This document shows, piece after piece, positions 59,901 through 64,000 of a stretch of DNA of 64,000 nucleotides. The notes under the pieces are model-generated. The model had not been told where the DNA came from and did not search any database. It saw only the letters and a list, made by a program, of their open reading frames with translations. The position numbers were made by a program, and so were the translations under genes. The stretch spans positions 2,232,001 through 2,296,000 of the forward strand of contig NZ_VFPP01000001.1 in NCBI RefSeq assembly GCF_006716745.1. The letters run 5' to 3'. Numbering within the stretch: the stretch's first letter is position 1; the number at the start of each line of letters is the position of its first letter. This DNA is from Saccharothrix saharensis (lineage in GTDB: Bacteria; Actinomycetota; Actinomycetes; Mycobacteriales; Pseudonocardiaceae).

Positions 59901-60534
59901 CGAGGACCGTGACGACCAGGGCGTCGGCTGTGCCCAGTTCGGCCAGCAGCTCGGCCTCCGCGGCACGCAGCGAGGCGCAGTAGATGGGCAGCGGGCGGCC
60001 GCCCTTGGCCACGATGGCGTCGCACAGGGCGTGCACGAACGCCGTGTTCCCGGCCACGTGGTGGGCGCGGTAGTACAGCACCGCGATGGTCGGCCCCTCG
60101 ACCTCGTCCCGCCGCTCCAGCCGGCCCCAGGTGGGCGTCGGCTCCGGCGGCGCGAACCCGTGACCGGTGAGCAGCACCGTGTCGGACAGGAAGCGGTGGA
60201 GCTGGGCGAGGTTGTCCGCGCCGCCGTGCGCCAGGTACGCGTGCGCCTCGGCGCAGACACCGCCGGGCACGGTCGACAGCTCCATCAGCGGCGCGTCCGG
60301 GTTCTGCTCACCGCCCAGCACGACGACCGGCAGGCCGCGGGCGAGCAGCCAGTCCAGCCCCTCCTCCCACATCCGGCGACCGCCGAGGATGCGCACGACG
60401 ACCAGCTCGGCGCCGTCCACCAGCGCCGGGAGGTCGTCCACGGCGGTGCGGGCGGGGTTGGCCAGGCGGTAGTCGGCGCCACTCGCGCGGGCGGACAGCA
60501 GGTCCGTGTCGGAGGTCGACAACAGCAGGATCAC
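56968..60534 (-). CDS. cobN: Cobaltochelatase subunit CobN
   Basis: An 1188-residue large chelatase subunit that inserts cobalt into hydrogenobyrinic acid a,c-diamide with CobS and CobT (or a ChlI/ChlD-like pair) and ATP. Family stretches include ILLLSTSDTDLLSAR at the start, AVLYYRAHHVAGNTAFVHAL, VAIPEFDGRIITVPFSFKE, VMLSAYPTKHSRIGNAVGLDTP, VVHVGKHGNLEWLPGK and GLSVWGTSAMRTAGDDIAE. The length is normal. GTG 60534 gives the usual N-terminus, and GGAG precedes it. It is divergent from the cobG operon and preceded by a cobalamin riboswitch. Confidence 0.96.
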   Translation of the reverse strand: MILLLSTSDTDLLSARASGADYRLANPARTAVDDLPALVDGAELVVVRILGGRRMWEEGLDWLLARGLPVVVLGGEQNPDAPLMELSTVPGGVCAEAHAYLAHGGADNLAQLHRFLSDTVLLTGHGFAPPEPTPTWGRLERRDEVEGPTIAVLYYRAHHVAGNTAFVHALCDAIVAKGGRPLPIYCASLRAAEAELLAELGTADALVVTVLAAGGTRPATASAGGDDDAWDVGALAALDIPVLQGLCLTSSRAAWDENDDGLSPLDTATQVAIPEFDGRIITVPFSFKEVDEDGLTVYVADPERAARVAGIAVRHGRLRHIPPAERRIAVMLSAYPTKHSRIGNAVGLDTPASVVRLLAAMRERGYDIGDELPGVADLDGDALIHALIAAGGQDADWLTAEQFEGNPVRLPAARYRSWYATLPEDTRHEMERHWGEAPGELFVDRSKDPDGEIVLAALRSGNVVVMVQPPRGFGENPIAIYHDPDLPPSHHYLAAYRWLEDEFGADAVVHVGKHGNLEWLPGKTVGMSAGCGPDAALGDLPLVYPFLVNDPGEGTQAKRRAHATLVDHLVPPMARADSYGDIARLEQLLDEHGTIAAMDPAKLPAIRAQIWTLIQAAKLDHDLGISDRPQDDGFDDLILHVDGWLCEVKDVQIRDGLHVLGVAPTGETRVNLVLSILQAKQMWAGEVAALPGLREALGLAEAGNDRTATDRVEERARALVQAMEDANWDVNAARALTDDEDVARILEFAALEVVPRLARTTDELTNVLHALDGGYVPAGPSGSPLRGLVNVLPTGRNFYSVDPKAVPSRLAWETGQAMAESLLERYRADTGEWPPSVGLSVWGTSAMRTAGDDIAEVLALLGVRPEWDDQSRRVTGLEVIGLDELNRPRIDVTVRVSGFFRDAFPHVVALIDDAVRLVANLDESASDNYVRAHAQADLAQHNDPRRATMRIFGSKPGAYGAGLLPLIDSRNWRDDADLAEVYAVWGGYAYGRELDGVEARPAMESAYKRIAVAAKNIDTREHDIADSDDYFQYHGGMIATVRALTGKAPAAYVGDSTRPDAVRTRTLHEETNRIFRARVVNPRWLAAMRKHGYKGAFELAATVDYLFGYDATTGVVADWMYEQLAATYVLDPVNREFLERSNPWALHGISERLLEAANRGMWEHPEPETLDALQKAYLETEGDLEDGR

Positions 60535-60578
60535 GTGCGGGCTCCATCCCTCGGGGGTCCTCGCCCCGGTCGTAGGGG

Positions 60579-60671
60579 ACGGCGAGCGGAGTTCCTGACT
60601 CCCGGGCTCCCCCGGTCACAGTGGCGGGACCGCGCCGGATTCACACCGGCTTCCTCCTGCTGCTTCGCCGT
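60579..60671 (-). promoter_or_regulatory. Cobalamin riboswitch of cobN
   Basis: On the minus strand the leader carries GGAAGCCGGTGTGAATCCGG, then GCGGTCCC, the B12-box core GCCACTG (plus 60619-60625), and GAGTCAGGAACTC. P1 closes by ACGGCGA (60671-60665) pairing with TCGCCGT (60585-60579). Downstream, CGGGG and CCCCG (60568-60552) form a hairpin beside the GGAG ribosome site of cobN, a plausible on/off platform. High cobalamin would repress cobN. Confidence 0.88.
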
Positions 60672-60683
60672 TCGGAGGTCACC

Positions 60684-60700
60684 CTAACGGCAGTTAGCAT
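60684..60700 (+). promoter_or_regulatory. Possible overlapping divergent promoters of cobG and cobN
   Basis: CTAAC (60684-60688) and GTTAG (60693-60697) form a short dyad. On the plus strand TAGCAT (60695-60700) lies 7 bases before the cobG ATG, so cobG may be leaderless; on the minus strand TAGGGT (60686-60681) could serve the cobN leader. Confidence 0.3.
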
Positions 60701-60707
60701 CCAATCC

Positions 60708-61718
60708 ATGCCCAGCGAGCGAGTTCGCCCGGACGCCTGCCCCGGAGCCGTCGACGTGCACCAGGCCGCCGACGGCGGGTTGGCGCGCGTGCGGGTGCCC
60801 GGCGGGACGTTGAGCGCGGCGCAGGTCGACGTGCTCCGGGGCGCCGCGATCGACCTGGGCGACGGCGTCCTGGAGTTGACCTCGCGGGCGAACCTGCAGA
60901 TCAGGGGCTTGGCGCCGGGGGCGGAGCACGAGCTGGGCGCGCGGCTGCGCGACGCCGGCCTGCTGCCCTCGATGACGCACGAGCGGATGCGCAACATCAT
61001 CGCCGCGCCGCTGGAGGACAACCAGGCGCTGGTCGACGCGATCGACGCCGCGTTGTGCCGGGTGCCGGAGCTGGCGTCCCTGCCCGGCCGGTTCCTGGTC
61101 ACGGTGGGTGGCGCGGTCAGCGGCCTGGCGGGTGACATCGGGCTCGTCGGTGACGCGTTGTTCCTGGCAGGCCACGATTCAGGGCTGCGCGTGGCCGACC
61201 CGGTCGCGGCGGTGGTGACCGCCGCGCGGGTGTTCGGCGAGGTTCGCGGCGAGGCGTGGCGGCTGTCCGAAGTGGACGGCGGTGTGCGGAAGATCACGGC
61301 GGCGTTGGGCGTTCCGGGTGACGCCCGGATCGAACCGGGTGTGACGCCCGTCGCACCCGGCGTGCGCGGTCCGGTGGTCGTGGCGGGCGTGCCGCTGGGG
61401 CGCTGGGACGCCCGGCTGCTCGCCGGCGTGCCTGTGCGGCTGACGCCGTGGCGGAGCGTCGTGCTGCCCGCCGGTAGCGACACCGCGGGCCTGTTCACCT
61501 CGCCGGACTCGCCGTGGCACGGCGTCAGCGCGTGCACCGGCCGGCCGGGGTGCGCGAAGTCGTTGGCCGACGTGCGCGCCGACGCGGCCCGCTGGGTCGA
61601 GACCCGGACCGCGCCGGGCCGGGCGCACTGGTCGGGCTGCGGACGCCGGTGCGGGCGACCGGCGGGCGACGTGGTGGAGTTCGTCGCGACCGGCGACGCC
61701 TACGAGGAGATCAGGTGA
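60708..61718 (+). CDS. cobG: Precorrin-3B synthase
   Basis: A 336-residue monooxygenase of the nitrite/sulfite reductase family that hydroxylates precorrin-3A in aerobic cobalamin synthesis. [16 protein letters not shown] is the siroheme-family signature, and the Fe-S/siroheme Cys residues lie in [12 protein letters not shown] and [11 protein letters not shown]. Two ferredoxin-like half-domains fit the family. ATG 60708 is taken because the upstream codons overlap the riboswitch region. It overlaps the next gene by GTGA. Confidence 0.93.
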   Translation: MPSERVRPDACPGAVDVHQAADGGLARVRVPGGTLSAAQVDVLRGAAIDLGDGVLELTSRANLQIRGLAPGAEHELGARLRDAGLLPSMTHERMRNIIAAPLEDNQALVDAIDAALCRVPELASLPGRFLVTVGGAVSGLAGDIGLVGDALFLAGHDSGLRVADPVAAVVTAARVFGEVRGEAWRLSEVDGGVRKITAALGVPGDARIEPGVTPVAPGVRGPVVVAGVPLGRWDARLLAGVPVRLTPWRSVVLPAGSDTAGLFTSPDSPWHGVSACTGRPGCAKSLADVRADAARWVETRTAPGRAHWSGCGRRCGRPAGDVVEFVATGDAYEEIR

Positions 61719-62341
61719 CCAGCTACGTCAAGGACGGCGCGGAGATCTACCGCCGTTCCTTCGCCACCATCCGCGCCGAGGCAGACCTGGCGCGGTTCCC
61801 GTCGGACGTGGCCCGGGTGGTGGTGCGGATGATCCACGCCTGCGGGATGGTCGACCTGGTGTCGGACGTCGACTTCTCGCCGCACGTGGTGCGCGACGCG
61901 CGGGCCGCGCTGCTGGCCGGCGCGCCGATCCTGTGCGACGCGCAGATGGTCGCGGCGGGCGTGACGCGGCGTCGGCTGCCCGCGGACAACGAGGTCGTGT
62001 GCGCGTTGGGCGACCCGCGCGTGCCGGGACTGGCGGCCGAGCTGGGCAACACCCGCAGCGCGGCGGCCCTGGAGCTGTGGGGCGACAAGCTGGACGGCGC
62101 GGTGGTCGCCATCGGCAACGCGCCGACCGCGTTGTTCCACCTGCTGGACCTGGTCGCGGCGGGTGCGCCCCGACCCGCCGCCGTGCTGGGCGTGCCGGTC
62201 GGGTTCATCGGCGCGGCGGAGTCGAAGGACGCGCTGGCGGCCAACGCCCTGGGGTTGGAGTACCTGGTCGTGCGCGGTCGGCGGGGTGGCAGCGCCATGA
62301 CCGCGGCGGCGCTCAACGCGATCGCGAGCGAGGAAGAATGA
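61715..62341 (+). CDS. cobH: Precorrin-8X methylmutase
   Basis: A 208-residue CobH/CbiC enzyme, normal length. [39 protein letters not shown] (with the catalytic His), [18 protein letters not shown] and [19 protein letters not shown] are family signatures. It shifts the C11 methyl to C12 to give hydrogenobyrinate. GAGGAGA is the ribosome site, and it overlaps both neighbours. Confidence 0.95.
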   Translation: MTSYVKDGAEIYRRSFATIRAEADLARFPSDVARVVVRMIHACGMVDLVSDVDFSPHVVRDARAALLAGAPILCDAQMVAAGVTRRRLPADNEVVCALGDPRVPGLAAELGNTRSAAALELWGDKLDGAVVAIGNAPTALFHLLDLVAAGAPRPAAVLGVPVGFIGAAESKDALAANALGLEYLVVRGRRGGSAMTAAALNAIASEEE

Positions 62342-63795
62342 CGGGCAGGCTGTACGGGGTCGGGGTGGGTCCGGGCGACCCGGAGCTGGTGACCGTCAAG
62401 GCGGCGCGGCTGATCGGCGAGGCGGACGTGGTCGTCTTCCACAGCGCGCGGCACGGCCGCAGCGTGGCGCGCCGGATCGCCGCCCCCTACCTGCGGGACG
62501 GGCAGATCGAGGAGCAGCTCGTCTACCCGGTCACGACCGAGGACTCCGACGACTACCAGGGCGAGATCGACGCGTTCTACGAGGAGTGCGCGGCGCGGTT
62601 GGCCGCGCACCTGGACGCGGGGCGCACGGTGGTCGTGCTGGCGGCCGGCGACCCGTTCTTCTACGGCTCCTACATGCACCTGCACAAGCGGCTGGCGCAC
62701 CGGTACGAGGCCGAGGTCGTGCCCGGCGTGACGTCGGTGAGCGCGGGCGCGGCGGTGATCGGGCGGCCGCTGGTGGAGCGGGACGAGGTGCTGACCGTGC
62801 TGCCGGGCACGCTGTCGGCGGACGCGCTGGTCGAGCACCTGGCGGGCGGCGACCCGGTGGCGATCATGAAGCTGGGTCGGACGTTCCCGCAGGTGCGCGA
62901 GGCGTTGGCGCGGGCGGGCCGGTTCGACGAGGCCTGGTACGTGGAGCGGGCGACGACCGGCGCGCAGCGCACCGCGCCGCTGTCCGAAGTGGACGCCGAG
63001 GGCGTGCCGTACTTCTCGTTGGCGTTGCTGCCGAGCAAGCCCGTCCAACGGCCGACGGGCCTGGGCGAGGTCGTGGTGGTGGGGCTCGGCCCGGCCGGGC
63101 CGGAGTGGTTGACGCCGCAGGCGCGGCGGGCGCTGGCGGAGGCGGACGACCTGGTCGGGTACGTGACCTACCTGGACCGGGTGCCGGTGAACCCGCGCCA
63201 GCGACGGCACGCGTCGGACAACAAGGTCGAGGCGGAACGGGCCGCGTTCGCGCTGGACCTGGCCAAGCGGGGGCGGCGGGTCGCGGTGGTGTCGTCGGGC
63301 GACCCGGGTGTGTTCGCGATGGCCAGCGCGGTGCTGGAGGTGGCGGACGAGGAGCAGTTCGCGGACGTGCCGGTGACCGTGCTGCCGGGCATGACCGCGG
63401 CGCACGCGGTGGCCAGCCGGGTCGGCGCGCCGCTGGGGCACGACTACTGCGTGGTGTCGCTGTCGGACCGGCTCAAGCCGTGGGACGTGATCGAGGAGCG
63501 GCTGGAGGCCGCGGCGCGGGCCGACCTGGTGCTGGCGATCTACAACCCGGCGTCGCGCAGCCGCACGTGGCAGGTGGACAAGGCGCGGGACGCGCTGCTG
63601 CGGCACCGCTCCCCCGACACGCCGGTGGTCGTCGGGCGCGACGTCGGCGGGCCGGAGGAGTCCGTGCGGGTGGTGCGGCTGGCCGACCTGGACTCGTCCA
63701 CCGTGGACATGCGGTGCCTGCTGCTGGTCGGGTCGTCGCAGACGAAGGTCGGCGCGCGGGGCGCGGTGTTCACCCCGCGTCGCTACCCGCGGTGA
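62338..63795 (+). CDS. cobIJ: Fused precorrin-2 C20- and precorrin-3B C17-methyltransferase
   Basis: A 485-residue fusion of two SAM-dependent methyltransferases. Residues ~1-240 are CobI ([48 protein letters not shown]). Residues ~243-480 are CobJ ([89 protein letters not shown]). Such fusions are usual in actinobacteria. ATG 62338 overlaps the cobH stop. It ends inside the convergent cobK. Confidence 0.96.
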   Translation: MTGRLYGVGVGPGDPELVTVKAARLIGEADVVVFHSARHGRSVARRIAAPYLRDGQIEEQLVYPVTTEDSDDYQGEIDAFYEECAARLAAHLDAGRTVVVLAAGDPFFYGSYMHLHKRLAHRYEAEVVPGVTSVSAGAAVIGRPLVERDEVLTVLPGTLSADALVEHLAGGDPVAIMKLGRTFPQVREALARAGRFDEAWYVERATTGAQRTAPLSEVDAEGVPYFSLALLPSKPVQRPTGLGEVVVVGLGPAGPEWLTPQARRALAEADDLVGYVTYLDRVPVNPRQRRHASDNKVEAERAAFALDLAKRGRRVAVVSSGDPGVFAMASAVLEVADEEQFADVPVTVLPGMTAAHAVASRVGAPLGHDYCVVSLSDRLKPWDVIEERLEAAARADLVLAIYNPASRSRTWQVDKARDALLRHRSPDTPVVVGRDVGGPEESVRVVRLADLDSSTVDMRCLLLVGSSQTKVGARGAVFTPRRYPR

Positions 63796-64000
63796 CCCAG
63801 TCGACGGCCTCGGCCACCGTTGCCACCAGCGGCGCGGGCGGTGGCGGTGGCCGGCGCACGACGACGACCGGGATGCCGAGGTGACGGGCGGCGGTCAGCT
63901 TGGCCGCCGTCATCGGGCCGCCGCTGTCCTTGGTGACCAGCACCTCGACCCGGTGCTCCCGCATCAGCGCCAGCTCGCCGTCCACTGTGTACGGTCCGCG
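63770..64000 (-). CDS. cobK: Precorrin-6A reductase, C-terminal part
   Basis: Open to the right edge, so its N-terminal part is outside the window. The visible 76 residues read [20 protein letters not shown], then [30 protein letters not shown], the C-terminal signature of CobK/CbiJ, which reduces precorrin-6A with NADPH. It converges on cobIJ with a 26-base overlap. Confidence 0.9.
   Translation of the reverse strand, partial: RGPYTVDGELALMREHRVEVLVTKDSGGPMTAAKLTAARHLGIPVVVVRRPPPPPAPLVATVAEAVDWVTAGSDAG

Noticed and set aside
56434..60687. A 1417-codon open frame on the plus strand opposite cobN
   Set aside because: It is antisense to a clear CobN; its sequence is His/Arg/Val-rich with no domain, the usual mirror of a high-GC gene.
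1..64000. tRNA, rRNA, CRISPR arrays, insertion sequences, prophage genes
   Set aside because: I looked for T-loop motifs, regularly spaced repeats, transposase and integrase signatures and found none I could support.

Overview
The window is very GC-rich DNA with GTG/ATG starts, many 4-base stop/start overlaps (ATGA, GTGA) and strong third-position G/C bias. Gene content (CebR-type cellobiose regulon, DesK-type two-component system, DUF6328/DUF6480/DUF6766 proteins, ROK-controlled xylose genes, aerobic cobalamin genes) points to a filamentous actinomycete, most likely of the Pseudonocardiaceae (Saccharothrix/Lentzea/Actinosynnema type). The genus is an inference.

Layout. 0-6.7 kb: 3' part of a GH65 disaccharide phosphorylase, an intergenic region with one possible peptide gene, a sugar-binding lipoprotein, a small membrane protein, a stand-alone protein resembling the anthrax edema factor/CyaA cyclase domain divergent from a DUF2087 regulator, an aldo/keto reductase and an orphan winged-helix protein. 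6.7-13.5 kb: sugar-nucleotide and glycosyltransfer cluster A (GT2, UDP-glucuronate decarboxylase-like epimerase, carbamoyltransferase, GT2, GT9, UDP-glucose dehydrogenase). 13.5-25.5 kb: VOC protein, ABC-2 exporter divergent from its sensor kinase/regulator, ALDH, ChaB-like protein, SDR, zinc alcohol dehydrogenase, a lipoprotein/micro-peptide/DUF6766 operon, a HelD helicase and a DUF6328 protein. 25.5-32.8 kb (minus strand): cluster B, one operon for an activated heptose and its transfer (GmhB, GT9, GT, GT4, GmhA, HldE-like fusion, SDR, P450). 32.9-39 kb: stress-type genes (SRPBCC, nucleotidyltransferase/BON/metallophosphoesterase operon, DUF6480, epimerase, ZIP transporter, phosphotransferase). 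39-42.9 kb: xylBA and a divergent ROK repressor. 42.9-47.3 kb: long inverted repeat, P-loop kinase, decayed AfsR/SARP-type regulator, HTH-nSTAND-WD40 protein, LapA-like protein. 47.3-56.5 kb: GH74 xyloglucanase and the cebEFG-bglC-cebR operon with two perfect CebR boxes. 57-64 kb: cobN behind a cobalamin riboswitch, then cobG-cobH-cobIJ and the start of cobK.

How it fits together. Clusters A and B look like two halves of one pathway making a carbamoylated glycoconjugate that contains heptose and a UDP-glucuronate/UDP-xylose-derived sugar. Both halves, together with many stress-type genes, carry the same promoter form: GNNT, a 14-16 base spacer, GGGTA(A/C/G) or a one-base variant, and in nine genes exactly 9 bases before the start codon. 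This suggests one SigB/SigF-like stress sigma factor and leaderless mRNAs. The right half is a plant-polysaccharide module (xyloglucan, cellobiose, xylose).

All functions come from reading motifs and context by eye; no database search was run.
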